Assembly (NCBI GenBank): GCA_003049465.1
Contig: PYSS01000184.1
Span: forward strand, 230-47,839
Length of the DNA: 47,610 nucleotides
Origin: Magnaporthiopsis rhizophila
Taxonomy: Eukaryota; Ascomycota; Sordariomycetes; Magnaporthales; Magnaporthaceae
Reading direction: 5' to 3'
Part shown: one piece after another, positions 1 through 11,292 of the stretch
Position numbering within the stretch: position 1 is the first letter of the stretch
How the letters are laid out: the number at the start of each line of letters is the position of its first letter
The notes under the pieces: generated by a model
The model's input: the letters and a program-made list of their open reading frames with translations, nothing else
The model's database searches: none
Told to the model about the DNA's origin: nothing
Program-made: the position numbers and the translations under genes

Positions 1-33
<33 letters not shown>

Positions 34-1816
34 TCTTTTTGCCCTTTTGTCTTTTCTTCATTTGGCTTCTTTCCCACGCCTTGTTTTTTTTTCCCGCATC
101 GTCTGTTTGACCTGGTTCATGCGAGCCTCAAAACTCCTCTTTTTGTTTCCCTTCGGCAGCATTACAAGAAGGTGCGAAAGCTTCACGGATAGCAAATAGG
201 TACCAAACCCGGCGCCGAATGGAACTCGATAGCATCACTCTGGGGCTGGGTGATTCAGCTTTATGTTACGTATGTGCTCCTAATGCTCGTTGTAAATCAC
301 ATATCAACATCAACGTCACAAAACCTTCCCACCAACCCCGTCAAGGGTCCCTGCGCCCAGGACGGGATGCCCCTGCCAAGCATGGATGTACCTGCTTCCG
401 AACGTGTGCCATGTGCAGGTTCAGCCGGGAAGCACTGGGGGCTCCACCGACGCAGAGTTGCCCTTGGAACGGTCTCATCTCAAGAGGCATCTTGTTTGGA
501 TGTCTGGCCGATTTACTTGACGCCAGCAACGGTTCCAGCGCTTGGCTATGTGGGAACAACCTACCGAGACACACAAAGTTAAGCTCTCTTTTTAGGTGTG
601 ACCGCACTGCTGTGTGCCAGGTCGTGTGCGGCACTGCTGCTGGATTCGAGACGTGTCACCGGACGGGCGTAACGATAATGGGAGTGCAGCACGGGCACGC
701 AAGGCGACGTTTAACATCGTCGGGCTGACAGCTGCTGCTCTTTTCGTCATCCCTGGCGAGAATCGCCGTCGGGTCTTAGCCGAAACCTTCCGCCCAGGCA
801 ATCGCTGCGGCGAGAATCAGGGGCGGGGGGCCAGGAAACTGGAGTCTGGTTTCCAGGTTGTTGTTACGCGGAAGCGCCGCAGTCGTGGGCCACTGAAACA
901 GCACGCTCGCCCGAAATGGCTCGTTCACGTCGGATGAAAGCTGGAGGCGACGATGAGACGTGACGGAACGGCCGCAGGGGGACGGAGAAGAAGAGGCAAG
1001 GCGAAAAGAAAGTGACAAATGTGCCATGTAAAAAAAAGTAAGAATGCGAGGCAAGCAAAAATGTTTTTTTTTCTCTTGCTGTTGCAACCGCTACCAGACT
1101 GCATTGGGAGGGGTAAATCGCGACGTCGTCCCATCAAATCAATCTGATCCAGCGAGTAGGTGCCCGCAGTTGGACATTTTTCAGCGCTGTCTGAAGTGCT
1201 GTTCGATCGAGTGCTACGAGCACGGACAAGTCACCAGATAATGAGGCTGGCGGCAGACAACGACGGCACTGGATCCCAATTGCTGCAAAAATCCGTGGCG
1301 CGGCGCAGCTCTTCTAAAGGCTTGTTTTGTCGTTGTTTTGTGACACGTGTGACATCAAGATTCTCGAGAGATCGAGGATCGGCATTGAGCTAGGTCTTGT
1401 GCTTGGCTTGTTTGGCTGCCCCGGGTGATTGGCGCTGTCAAGACTCAGAGGGGGGAGGTCGAGCCGCGCAGCGTTGCAGTCTGTAATTCAGGTCACAGCC
1501 CCCATGGGAAGGCAGAGACGATGACACCCACCATCCATCATCTATCCCGCGCCAACTTGCCAACCTGTCAGCCAGCCAGGCACCATCGTTTGGCGCAAGT
1601 CTTGCCGCGCCCGCCCCACAGCGACACATCAAGCACTTCGCCAAGCGCTGGGGCTCCATCGAAATCAGGCACGTTCGACAGTGCTGGCCGCGCCCAAACG
1701 CAATCTCCGGAACCCGCCAGCCCTGACAACGCCGGGGGCCGGCAGGGAAACTTCAACCGGCCTATCCGGGGTCATCGACAGAAACGTTTCTACATATATA
1801 GGTACATAGGGCTGTC
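1..1816. other. No supported gene; poly-T start
   Basis: The stretch opens with a run of T of about 30 bases and more T-rich sequence to about 100. Several overlapping reading frames of up to 169 codons exist here, but none shows a recognisable domain, signal peptide or splice structure, and they overlap one another on both strands. The last few hundred bases are likely promoter and 5' leader of the WD40 gene that begins at 1817. Confidence 0.5.
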
Positions 1817-3433
1817 ATGTCCCAGTCCTCCGCCGAGGCAGGAAGCGGGGCCCCGGCACAGCCCCGGGCGATCCTCCGCGGACACATGGCCCAGATTCAC
1901 GCCGCCGTTTTTATACGAGGCGGCGAACGGCTCGTCACCGGCGACGCTGAAGGCTTCGTCGCCGTCTGGGACCTCACCATCATGCGTCCTAGGGCTGTCT
2001 GGAGAGCCCACGAGGACGTGATGCTCGGGGTCCGCGAATGGGGCCATGAGAGGTTGATCACGTATGTACCTAGGCATCCTAGCTGTTCGTTGGACAGCTC
2101 TCAACAATCCCGATTCTGGGCTCCTTACTGAGAACACACCTTGCTTATCCGCGTCTTGCCGGGGCTAGACATGGCCGGGACAACAAGCTCATCGTGTGGA
2201 AGCTTGGCGAGGCGGATGAGCCATCACTGAGCCGTGCACTTCCTCTCGACCCCTCCCCGGAGCCGAGGCCGCAACCATGGATATTGCACATACTGGAGGT
2301 CAACACCATGAACTTCTGCACCTTCTCGCTTTGCGAGGTCGAGCAGTCCACTCCCACGCCGTCGCATCCGGAGGCATTGGTCGCTGTCCCAAACACACTG
2401 GCCCTGGAAGCGGTAAGTGTAACATATGTCAAGCGCATATCTTGGTCTTGGATCTTGTCTTCTTACCCTCGCTGACGCTCTCTTGCCGCTCTCCCGCCCA
2501 ATCAAGATCGACATCTACCACCTCCCAACGCAACGACGGGAGCACACTGTCAAACTGGGCGACAGGGACGGGATGGTCATGGCCCTGGAGCTTTTCTACA
2601 CACACGCCGCGCTCACGCTCGTCGTAGCCTACGAGACCGGCACGGCTGCTGTCGCCCAGCTCGACGGCGGCGACTGGAATGTGCTATACAAGGCAAAGGC
2701 CCATTCACAACCTATTCTTTCTCTGGATCTGCCGCCAAGCAGAGACTATTTCCTGACCTCGAGCGCCGACGCCGTCATCGCAAAACACCCATTGCCTCAA
2801 ACTGCCGATGCTGCAGAGACAGGAACAGAAATATCACCGCCACCGGATACGCACGAGGACACTGAGCCCACAGAAACCGATGAAACCTCCCACACGCCGG
2901 CCAAATCCACCGAAAACGCCCCCTCCAACCCTCCTGGAAGCGCCAATCAGCCTGCTCCGGGTGGCATCTCGCTCCTCGCGGCTGCACTACAGAGCTCCGG
3001 CGCGAAGCCACCAGACGCGCCAAAATCTGCCAGGACGCAGAAGAACACAAAGGAACCGGAGCGGATCGGGACAGAGCCCATCCGGACAGCCAACACCAAG
3101 CACGCCGGACAGCAGGGTCTGCGGGTCCGGTCAGACGGCCGCGTATTCGCGACCGCGGGCTGGGACTCGCGCGTGCGCGTCTACTCGTGCAAGACCATGA
3201 AGGAGCTGGCCGTGCTCAAGTGGCACCAGGTCGGCTGCTACGCCCTCGCCTTCTCTCCTGTTGGGGACAAGGACGGCACAGCTCCTCAGCAGCAGGCGGG
3301 AGGTGATTCAAGCGTGGTGCGAAAGGTCGGCGACGTCACCATCAAGGACAAGAGGATCAACCATGCGAAGAACGCGCACTGGCTCGCTGCGGGGGCCAAA
3401 GATGGCAAGGTCAGCCTCTGGGAAGTGTATTGA
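1817..3433 (+). CDS. ASA1: ASTRA-associated protein 1 (WD40 repeat)
   Basis: Predicted 471-residue WD40 protein in three exons: 1817-2061, 2169-2412 and 2507-3433. Both introns have good signals (GTATGT donor and CTAG acceptor; GTAAGT donor and CAAG acceptor), and the joined frame stays open. The N-terminus has a WD repeat beginning AILRGHMAQIHAAVF, and the exon 1-2 junction gives a GRDNKLIVWKL blade. Further blades include AHSQPILSLDL and the C-terminal GWDSRVRVYSC and GAKDGKVSLWEVY. A Pro/Glu/Thr-rich low-complexity insert (roughly residues 265-365) separates the last blades, as in other filamentous-fungal Asa1 proteins. Known role of the family: subunit of the ASTRA complex (Tra1, Tel2, Tti1/2, Rvb1/2) in chromatin and PIKK assembly. 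The assignment rests on overall resemblance to fungal Asa1; a different WD40 family is the main alternative. Confidence 0.85.
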
Positions 3434-3754
3434 AGCATCTGTATCTATGAGAACCTATTCAAGTAGGGACAAAGCTCGTACATACTGGTCGGCTTGGAAG
3501 CTTGGCTTGCTTTTGATTTATTCCGTGATTTTTTTTTTTTTTTTTTTTTTTTTTTGGAAAGACCAAGTGCAATGCTTGGTTGCTTGCGCTGATCACATTG
3601 AGTGAGCGGCGCTCAGACTCATCGGCGAGATGAGAGGGCGTGGGAGACCGCTCAAATGACTATCCTCCGGGTCGTTGACCTGGATGTGTTTTGACCTGAT
3701 CTATACGAAGGCTCTTCAACTCAACAAGCGGCGAACTGGGAGCTGTCGACCGGC
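3434..3754. other. Convergent 3' intergenic region with poly-T run
   Basis: This spacer separates the convergent WD40 and Pop4 genes. It holds a T run of about 27 bases at 3529-3555, a common fungal microsatellite, and presumably both 3' UTRs. Nothing else was recognised. Confidence 0.6.
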
Positions 3755-4492
3755 TTAGAGGTTCGGCAGGTAGTGCACCTTGAACTTCTTGTTTGCGCGG
3801 TCGGCAGAACGGAGCTTGAATTGGTCGCCGTGGATCTCGAAGATGAGTTTCTGGTCATCCGCCACCGTCGTCCCCGCACTTCCCTCTGCGGCATCGACAC
3901 CGCCACCAGGACCATCCGAGCTGACGGGTATCTCGACCCGGAACACGGTGCCCTCCTTGGGTACCATCTTGAGCGCGTTCTTCCTCGTGACAACCTCGAA
4001 GACGTACTTGGAGTCCTTTACCACTATGCCCCTGATCCCCACGCGGCTGGGGCACGAGCTCCGCACGACCTCGACCTCGGCGCCGTGGAAGTCGGCGCTC
4101 GTCAGCTTGGCGGCGGCGGCGGGCCCGCCGATGAGCAGGTCCGCGTCGCCGAGGACCTCGCGCACGTAGCCTAGCCACAGTGCATGCAGTGGCTCGAAGG
4201 TGGCGTATCTGCGTCCGCCACTCCCCTGGGGCGCGTCATACAGGCGCAGGCGCCGCCGCTCGCGGGAAGACAGCGGTGCCGGCTTGACGGCCTTGCGGCG
4301 GTCCTTGTCCTGCTGGCGGCGCGCCCGGCGGCGCGCCTCGCGGGCGTTGGCGGCGGGCGTGGGCGAGTTGGCGCGCAGGCGCAGGGGCCGGTGCTGGATC
4401 TTGTCGCTGTAGATGCGGTCAACGGCGGAAGGCGAGTGCGCCCGGGCCAAGAGCGACCTTGTCACGGCCTCTGCGCGGGCCGAGGTTGCCAT
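3755..4492 (-). CDS. POP4: RNase P/MRP protein subunit Pop4 (Rpp29)
   Basis: Intronless 245-residue protein. The basic Arg/Lys-rich N-terminal half (about residues 50-90) is followed by a Rpp29/UPF0086 domain at about residues 95-245. Family landmarks visible are FEPLHALWLGYVRE, the SADFHGAEVEVVRS strand pair, RVGIRGIVVKDSKYVFEV, the IPKE-like MVPKEGTVFRVEIP, and the closing FEIHGDQFKLRSADRANKKF block. A Gly/Ala/Asp-rich insertion (about residues 193-210) sits before the last strands. Known family role: an Sm-like protein subunit of nuclear RNase P and RNase MRP, acting in tRNA 5'-end and rRNA processing. The start is the ATG at 4492. It lies head to head with the acyltransferase gene at 5008 across a 515-base spacer that must hold both promoters. 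Confidence 0.93.
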   Translation of the reverse strand: MATSARAEAVTRSLLARAHSPSAVDRIYSDKIQHRPLRLRANSPTPAANAREARRRARRQQDKDRRKAVKPAPLSSRERRRLRLYDAPQGSGGRRYATFEPLHALWLGYVREVLGDADLLIGGPAAAAKLTSADFHGAEVEVVRSSCPSRVGIRGIVVKDSKYVFEVVTRKNALKMVPKEGTVFRVEIPVSSDGPGGGVDAAEGSAGTTVADDQKLIFEIHGDQFKLRSADRANKKFKVHYLPNL

Positions 4493-5007
4493 GGTGAAGT
4501 TTCGCCCGATCGTTGTGTGCTGGGCATGAATCGCGGATTATTTTATCATCGGTTGACACTAGACCATCTCCAGACTTTGCTTTAACCAATTCATGTGGGG
4601 CACATAAACTCCGACATTTGTGGAGTTTCCCCACGGCAGTTGACGGAGGACAGGGGTCCTCACATGCCTTTTCTAGCCTCGGCAGAACCAGGTGACTGGA
4701 CTGCTCGGCGGAATCGGGTGGCACATCGCCGTGGTCTTCATCCGACGTTGGCCAACGGCCATACCAAAGAACGACGACGACGACGAAACGACGGTAATTC
4801 AACGGCTCCACCGCCAGAACGAAACATACATAGTCCCACGTCTGGCCTTCCTCCGCGCCATGATAGATAGCCTCGTCCGACGCGCGCAATTGGGCAGTAC
4901 AGCATCGAGGTGATCTTGCTGAGAAAGCCGACAGCCGCGGCTACCCGAAGCCGGCGCGCCACCAACAACACGAACCCCGACCGGACCATCCCGACAGCGC
5001 CGAAGCC
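4493..5007. promoter_or_regulatory. Shared divergent promoter region POP4/acyltransferase
   Basis: The 515 bases lie between the start codons of two divergent genes, so both promoters must lie here. No clear TATA box was picked out. Short reading frames in it are shadows without recognisable content. Confidence 0.5.
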
Positions 5008-7681
5008 ATGGCGAACGGCGACGACGACGGCCGAGACTCGGCTCCCGACTTGAAGATCCTTGGCGACTCCATTACCCTGCAGCCCAGCGGATATGTCGAG
5101 ACACCTTCGTCCGCGCGCGAAGAGGCCCTCATGAAGCACATGGCGAGCTTCCGGTCCGAACCGCTGCAGTACGTTTTGCGCATCTCTGGCTGCCGGAGGG
5201 GAAAGCGCTCACGCGCGTCACATGCCTGTGTGTTTTCTGTCGTCGCCCCGTGCTGACTGACGCTTCAACCGCCCACCGACAGGTTTCTCCGCGAGGTCTC
5301 CCTCTACGTGTCGGGCACGGGCTGGCGCGCCTACGACCATGTCATCGGCCAGCCCATATTTTACCAGGGCTTTTCGGAGCAAATGACGAGCCGTGTCCTG
5401 TCGGCCCCCCTGCTGCGCGCGCGCATATCACAACTGGCAGAAAAGCGGCTCGCCAACGAAGAGAACGAGGGCTTCTTTCGCAAAGGGGACCGCGACTATG
5501 AGCTGCGCCGGGCCCAGCGACGCACGGAGCTCGAGGTCGGCCTGCAGCAGGTGGCGGAGAAGTGGGTGGACAACATGATCTGCAAGTTCGAGAGCAAGGC
5601 CTTCATCAGGGGCGCATACTACCTCTGCACGCAGCTCCTCACCCGCGCCTACCACCAGGGCATCCACGTGTCGAGCGAGGAGGTCCTGCGACTGCGCAAG
5701 GTCGCCGAGGAGGCCGAGCGCAAGAAGCAGAGCATCATATTCCTGCCCTGCCACCGGTCTCACGTCGACTACGTGTCGCTGCAGCTGATCTGCTACCGCC
5801 TTGGCCTGGCGTTGCCGATCGTCGTCGCTGGCGACAACCTAAACTTTCCTGGGGTGGGGAGCTTCCTACAACACGCTGGAGCCATGTGGATTCGCCGCTC
5901 TTTTGGCGATGACGTACTATATACCACCCTTGTCCAGGCCTACATCGATACCCTGCTGCAAGGCGGCTACAACTTTGAGTGTTTCATCGAGGGAGGTCGC
6001 TCCCGGACCGGCAAACTCCTGTCGCCCAAGTTCGGCATCCTTAACTTCGTCGTCGATAGCGTGCTCTCTGGCAGGACCAAAGACGCCATAATCTGTCCAG
6101 TGAGCACGCAGTACGACAAGGTCATCGAGACCGAGGGCTACGTCACCGAGCTGCTTGGTGTCCCCAAGGAGAAGGAGAACCTGGCTGATTTCCTCACCGG
6201 CGGCTCTTCTGTTCTCTCGCTCCGTCTCGGCAGAGTCGACGTGCGGTTCCACGAGCCATGGGGTTTGCGTGGCTTCATCGACGAGCAGCTGAATCGGCTG
6301 GTCGGCATTCCTAAATCCCTGGAGGCTCCGGACCTGGAAAGTAAAATCACGCCGGCCGTGCGGCAAAAGCTGCTGCGCACTCTGGGATATCGGGTGCTGG
6401 CAGATATCAACGACGTGTCCGTCGTCATGCCTACCGCCCTGATCGGCACCGTTCTCCTGACGTTGCGCGGCCGCGGCTGCAGCAAGACGGAACTGATACG
6501 GCGTGTGCAGTGGCTGACCGCGCGCGTCAGAGCAAAGGGCGGCCGTGTCGCCCACTTCGGGAGCGCCTCGGTTGTCGAGGTCATCGAGCGTGGTCTCGAG
6601 GTGCTGGGCCGCGATCTGGTCGGCACCGTCGACGGCCTGACCGAGCCCGTGTACTACGCCGTCGACCGCTTCCAGCTCTCCTTCTACCGCAACATGACCA
6701 TCCACCTCTTCATCTCCGAGGCCCTCATCAGCGCGGCCATGTACACGCGCGTCAAGCGCGGTGGCGGGCCTGACATACAGGACATATCCTACGCGGAGCT
6801 GCACGATCACGTCCTCTTCCTATCCTCCCTCTTCCGCGGCGAGTTCATCTTCTCGGGCGAGGGGCTGGCTGTCAGCCTGGACAAGACGCTTAGGGGTCTC
6901 GAGGCCGAGGGCGTCATTTCCCTGCACCGTAGTGCCGACGGCAAGATCGAGAAGGTCGGCCTGTCGGACAAGGAACGCCAGGCCGGACGAGAAAACTACG
7001 ACTTTTACTGCTTCCTTATCTGGCCTTTTATAGAGTCGACGTGGCTCGCGGCCGTTTCTCTGATGGGACTGGCGCCTCCGCTCGGAATGGCGCCAGATAT
7101 CTGGATCGAGGTGACCAAGGCGCAAAACAGCGCACAGCTGGTATGTCGAAGGCTGTTGTTACTTACTGGGCCTTGACATTTCTTTTGCACTAACATAGAA
7201 TTTCTGCTTGCAGCTTGGCAAGGATCTTTATCACCAAGGCGATCTCTCTTACTTCGAGGCCGTCAACAAGGAGACGTTAAAGAACTCTTACCAGCGGTTC
7301 GAAGAGGAAGGCATCATACAAGTGGTCAAGTCCAAAGATCCCAAAGTCAAGCCCCGGCTGCGGCTATCGGCCGAGTGGACGCCCTCGCGGGACCCCAAAA
7401 CGGGCGAGCTGGTGGCGTCTGGTCGGCTGTGGAGCTTTATCGAGAAGATCGCGTTGAGCAGGCGCGAGGGCAAGAACCGCCGCGACGGCGCCACGGTCAG
7501 CACGCGGGTCGTGCGGCTGACGGACCTCATCGGCCAGAAGCTGTTCCGCGAGGTCGTCGGGGCCGAAGGGAGGAAGGGCGCCGCACCGCCGAGGCTCACG
7601 TCCGAGGAGGCGGCCGGGCTGGCTCGCTCGGTCAAGGAAGAGAGGAAGCGGAGGAAGCTTGAGAACCGGGCTAGGTTGTGA
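5008..7681 (+). CDS. Glycerol-3-phosphate/DHAP O-acyltransferase (PlsB/GNPAT type)
   Basis: Predicted 828-residue protein in three exons: 5008-5168, 5283-7140 and 7214-7681; both junctions keep frame. The acyltransferase core has block I H-x4-D as HRSHVD (H211, D216), the IRRSFG segment, and block III EGGRSR (about 290-295), the order seen in PlsB and GNPAT enzymes. A helical C-terminal domain follows (WPFIESTWLAAVSL region), then a basic tail. The last three residues are ARL, which fits the peroxisomal PTS1 consensus; mammalian GNPAT ends similarly (AKL, from memory). Known reaction: acyl transfer from acyl-CoA to the sn-1 position of glycerol-3-phosphate or dihydroxyacetone phosphate. The ending favours a peroxisomal DHAP acyltransferase, but a mitochondrial or ER G3P enzyme is not excluded. 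The start is the first in-frame ATG of exon 1. Confidence 0.9.
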
Positions 7682-7965
7682 GGTTTTGAATCATGAGTGT
7701 ATGTAACAGATGTGTCGCATGGTGCCACGGTGTGTCTACGATAGGGTATGATAGAACCCTGTATGAGAGATGCAGCAATTTCGAAACGCAACTTCACATT
7801 TATGCAATCCAAGTCCGCATCTAGCCATCAAGGACATCTCAACTCGAGAGCGGATATCCAACCCAACTGGGCCCAACTCTGGTCTAAATGCTACTGGCCT
7901 GTATAAAACACCTGCTACCCCAAAACGCCGAAGTTTGTGTCGCACAAATGCAAATGCGATGGACC

Positions 7966-9168
7966 CTAAGCTTGTATAGGGTTCAGGATAATGTTGTCAA
8001 TCAGTCGCACGGCCGGACCTCCGCTATGGCCGAGATCTTCTCCCTCCTGAGGCTCCTCGACGGGCAGCATCTTGATGGCGCCGCTCAAGATGCCGCCCCT
8101 GGCCGGGTCGATCGCGTCCAGCTCCTCCATCGTGTCCGGGTCGGCAAGCGAGATGTAGTCGAGCTCGAAGACGACGCGGCTGCTCGGCGGGAGCGCCATC
8201 TGCGCCGCCAGCGCGTCGCGCACCACGTCGTGCGCGGCGCCCAGCACGGCGGCGCGGTCCAGGCTCCCGCGCTCGACGCAGGCCCGCTCGGCGGCGCGCA
8301 GGGCGCGGTGCAGGACCGTGGCATGGGCGCGCCTGCGGGATCCCAGGTAGACGTTGCGGGAGCTCAGGGCGAGGCCGTCGGGTTCGCGCTCGGTGGGGCC
8401 GACGACGACGTCGGTGCTGTCGAGGCACAGGTCGCGCACCATGCGGCGGACGACGACGGTCTGCTGCACGTCCTTTTGGCCAAAGTAGACGCGGTCCGGC
8501 TGCACGATGCTGAAGAGCTTGAGGCATACGGTGGCGACGCCTCGAAAAAACGTCGGGCGGCTCCGGCCCTCGAGCAGGCTGCCGACGGGCGTGATGGTGA
8601 CGAAGCTCCCCGTCGAGTCCAGCTCCTGCCCGGGGAAACCCGAAGGGTACATGTCGGCCGTGGTAGGGGCGAAGACGGCGCTGACGCGGCCGAGGTTGGC
8701 GCCGTCGTCGGCGAGCTCGGCGTCGAGGCGGCGCAGCACGGCGCAGTCGGCGGCCCAGGTCTTGGGGTACGACGCTAGGTCCTCACGCGGGCCGAACTGG
8801 GCCGGGTTGACGTATATGGACACGACGACGTGGTGGTTGTCACGCGCGGCCAGCCGCACCAGCGACTCGTGGCCGCGGTGCAGCGCGCCCATGGTCGGCA
8901 CCAGCGCCACCGAGCGTTGGTCCAGCGTGTGCGGCCGCCGCCAGCGCCGCACCGACGGGACGGTGCGCAGCACGCGGATCGAGGTCGACGGGATCTTTTC
9001 GAACGGCGCGTCGGCGGGGGAGGAGGAGGAGGACCCGCAGGCCATTGTGCGGACGGGCGTCAGGGAGGCGGCGGCGGCTCGCCTGGAGAGGAGGGCGACC
9101 CTCTGAGAGAAGACGGATCCGGTCGAGGCGACGGCCGGACCACGTCCTCGAAATGCGGCGCTAATCAT
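7966..9168 (-). CDS. Pantoate--beta-alanine ligase (pantothenate synthetase)
   Basis: Intronless, 400 residues from the ATG at 9168. The frame is open further upstream to 9261 but contains no ATG there, so 9168 is the only ATG that keeps the Arg/Ala/Ser-rich leader. That leader (AAFRGRG, then RVALLSRRAAAAS) resembles a mitochondrial presequence; the next Met, about 40 codons on, would give a cytosolic form. The nucleotidyltransferase core shows the HIGH-type motif PTMGALHRGHESL, then IYVNPAQFGPREDL, a VYFGQKDVQQ segment, and DGLALSSRNVYL, which carries the SSRN nucleotide-binding signature. Known reaction: ATP-dependent condensation of D-pantoate and beta-alanine to pantothenate, the last step before coenzyme A synthesis. 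It is equivalent to bacterial PanC and yeast Pan6. It converges with the acyltransferase gene across 284 bases. Confidence 0.95.
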   Translation of the reverse strand: MISAAFRGRGPAVASTGSVFSQRVALLSRRAAAASLTPVRTMACGSSSSSPADAPFEKIPSTSIRVLRTVPSVRRWRRPHTLDQRSVALVPTMGALHRGHESLVRLAARDNHHVVVSIYVNPAQFGPREDLASYPKTWAADCAVLRRLDAELADDGANLGRVSAVFAPTTADMYPSGFPGQELDSTGSFVTITPVGSLLEGRSRPTFFRGVATVCLKLFSIVQPDRVYFGQKDVQQTVVVRRMVRDLCLDSTDVVVGPTEREPDGLALSSRNVYLGSRRRAHATVLHRALRAAERACVERGSLDRAAVLGAAHDVVRDALAAQMALPPSSRVVFELDYISLADPDTMEELDAIDPARGGILSGAIKMLPVEEPQEGEDLGHSGGPAVRLIDNIILNPIQA

Positions 9169-10086
9169 GGCGTTGGCAATCGCACGATCCAAGAATCGCG
9201 ACTGCTGGTTGAGCTTGTAGAAAGACGTGGCCGAACCGATGACTCCATTGCGAGGACCCAATGGCTCATATTTTTTTTAGTCCAGGCAGCAAGACGCTGC
9301 CCGGCCTGTCGCCCTGTGATGATATCTGCGGCGTATTTTTCAAGCCGCTCGTGTCCGTCGTGCGGCCCCTGTCACTCCACCGAGGTTGAGGTGTTGGAGG
9401 GGCAGGCGGCACGTGCTCGGTCTCCGATGCACCTAGACGTGCCCTAACCCTCCGCTCGAAGCCCCTGAGTTTGTATCGACCTCTCTGGAGAAGTTTGCCG
9501 CGAGGTACCAAAGCTCGGCGTAAGAATTGGCACCGGACCTCACTTAACGTCCAAACCTCAACCAAAGCCGGGCTTTCTTTTGCCCAGTGCTTATAATCCA
9601 CAAATCCCTTGTCCCTTCTGCTTGTCACGATTAAGTTGCGCAAACTCGCTCACCCCTGGCCCGCATCTCCGCAGTCCGACACTTGCAGGAGAGAGTGCGA
9701 GCCTCCTCTCCTTCTTTCCGAGGCTCTTGACTGGATGGCCTGGCGATCAACACCTAAATAAACAAAGATGCATATTGGCCGGCCGACTTGGCGGCCCTTT
9801 TGCCACCTATCGCTTGTTTTTGCGCGCGTTTTCCTCGCTAAGCGTCACCTTGAAAATGGCTTCTCCTTCCTTTTTGGACTACAGCGGGCATGGAGGCAGA
9901 GCGGTGTCTTGGATCCCGAGGCCGAACTCCGCTAGGGTGACGTGCTTGGAACTATCCCTGATATCTTGGCTGCTGTCATTCCCATGGGTATAAAGGGAAG
10001 GTAGGCTATCCATCCTAGAACCATTTTCCCCCGCTTCATCAGCAGAGTCGACACCCTATACTTCCCTCGAGTCTTTGCTACGAACG
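9169..10086. promoter_or_regulatory. Divergent promoter region; TATA box near 9989
   Basis: This spacer lies between the divergent pantothenate synthetase and DJ-1/PfpI genes. A TATAAA at 9989-9994 sits about 93 bases before the DJ-1/PfpI start codon and is followed by a pyrimidine-rich leader, a plausible core promoter. No coding region was recognised; the frames at 9266-9643 and 9580-9993 lack any family signal. Confidence 0.5.
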
Positions 10087-11292
10087 ATGCACTTGCCACG
10101 CCTCCTTGACCTCAGTGTCCCTCTCCTCGCAGTCCTTGGCCATGGGGCGGTCACTTCAGCCCAGTCTCCCGACTATGATCCTACGCAGAATCTTGCCATT
10201 GGATTTGTGAGCCAGTCTATGCGTCTATGCTTGACTCTCGTTGGATAGATAGGAGGTACTAACCAGGTGACTCTAGATCCTGTTCCCCGGCTTCCAGCCC
10301 ATTGATGTCATAGGACCCTCCGACATCATTCAAGGGGTGAGCCTCCTGAAGCCCCTGAGTTGCACTTTGGCAATTATTACTGCATCCCAACGGCCGCCTT
10401 ATCTTGCCCCATTTCTGACACCAGGAAACACCTCCAGCTCTCCACCCGATTCAACATCACCACTTACTTCATCTGGAAGGAGCCGGGCCCTGTCTCGGGC
10501 CGCTCGCCGCCCCGAAAGAACCCGCCACCGCCGAACCCCAACTTCCCTCCGGCGCTCTATCCGGCACAGGCCCCGTCCTTCTTGGCCACCCACTCGTTTG
10601 CCGATGCGCCACCCCTGGACATCATCCTGGTCCCTGGCGGCATCGGCAACAGGGTGCTGGAGGACAACAACGACACCGTCATCGAGGACTTTGTGCGCGA
10701 GCGCTACCCCTCGCTCAAGTACCTGCTGACCGTGTGCACCGGCGCTGCCAGCGTGGCCAAGTCCGGCCTACTTGACGGGCGCCGCGCAACCACCAACAAG
10801 GCGTCGTGGGCGTGGGCTACGTCAAACGGCAACGGTGTCAAGTGGGTCCCCTCGGCTCGCTGGGTCCAAGATGGGAACATTTGGAGCAGCTCTGGGGTGG
10901 CAGCCGGTACGTTCTCATTGTTTTACCCCTATCGATGTGTGCCTGTCTTCTCCAGTTGGGGCCACCTCTGATAATTCCTGTGATGCCGCAGGGATCGACA
11001 TGACATACGCCTTTTTCTCGATGCTTCTCGGGGCCGAGGCGGTCAACCCGCTCATCAATGGGATCGAATACACACCACACACGAACGAACACTGGGATCC
11101 GTTCTCAATTGTGCACAAGGTAACGTACCAATACCCATAACATATTATGCTGGAGAATTATGTATATTAATACGCTCGCTCGCCTTGGCGCTTTCACTTT
11201 AGGTTCCCGGGGCTGATACATCCCAGTCCCTTGGGGAATGTGTCGGGCCAGTTGGATACAACTTTACCTGTGCTCCGAAGGGCTTTGCTTAG
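10087..11292 (+). CDS. Secreted DJ-1/PfpI (class I GATase-like) protein
   Basis: Predicted 288-residue protein in five exons: 10087-10206, 10277-10336, 10438-10906, 10992-11119 and 11203-11292. All joins keep frame; the third-exon acceptor at 10436-10437 is chosen because the stronger-looking one 13 bases upstream shifts frame. Residues 1-25 form a signal peptide (hydrophobic VPLLAVLGHGAV, then SAQS). The DJ-1/PfpI fold is shown by ILFPGFQPIDVIGPSD, the DIILVPGG strand, and the nucleophile elbow TVCTGAA with Cys160, followed by GLLDGRRATTNK and GIDMTYAF. Three N-glycosylation sequons (N66-I-T, N138-D-T, N279-F-T) and Cys272/Cys282 near the C-terminus fit passage through the secretory pathway. 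Substrate and activity are unknown; relatives include isonitrile hydratase-like and chaperone-like proteins. Confidence 0.85.

Noticed and set aside
219..728. 169-codon frame near the window start
   Set aside because: No domain, signal or splice structure; overlapping frames on both strands of similar length suggest chance in GC-rich DNA.
1425..2021. 198-codon frame overlapping the start of the WD40 gene
   Set aside because: Out of frame with clear WD repeats from 1817 and without its own domain.
9169..9261. Longer N-terminus of pantothenate synthetase
   Set aside because: The extension has no ATG in frame; the frame opens with TTG, so 9168 is the first usable start.
10425..10437. Upstream acceptor CCAG for exon 3 of the DJ-1/PfpI gene
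   Set aside because: It shifts the frame; the CCAG ending at 10437 keeps the frame and the expected strand sequence.
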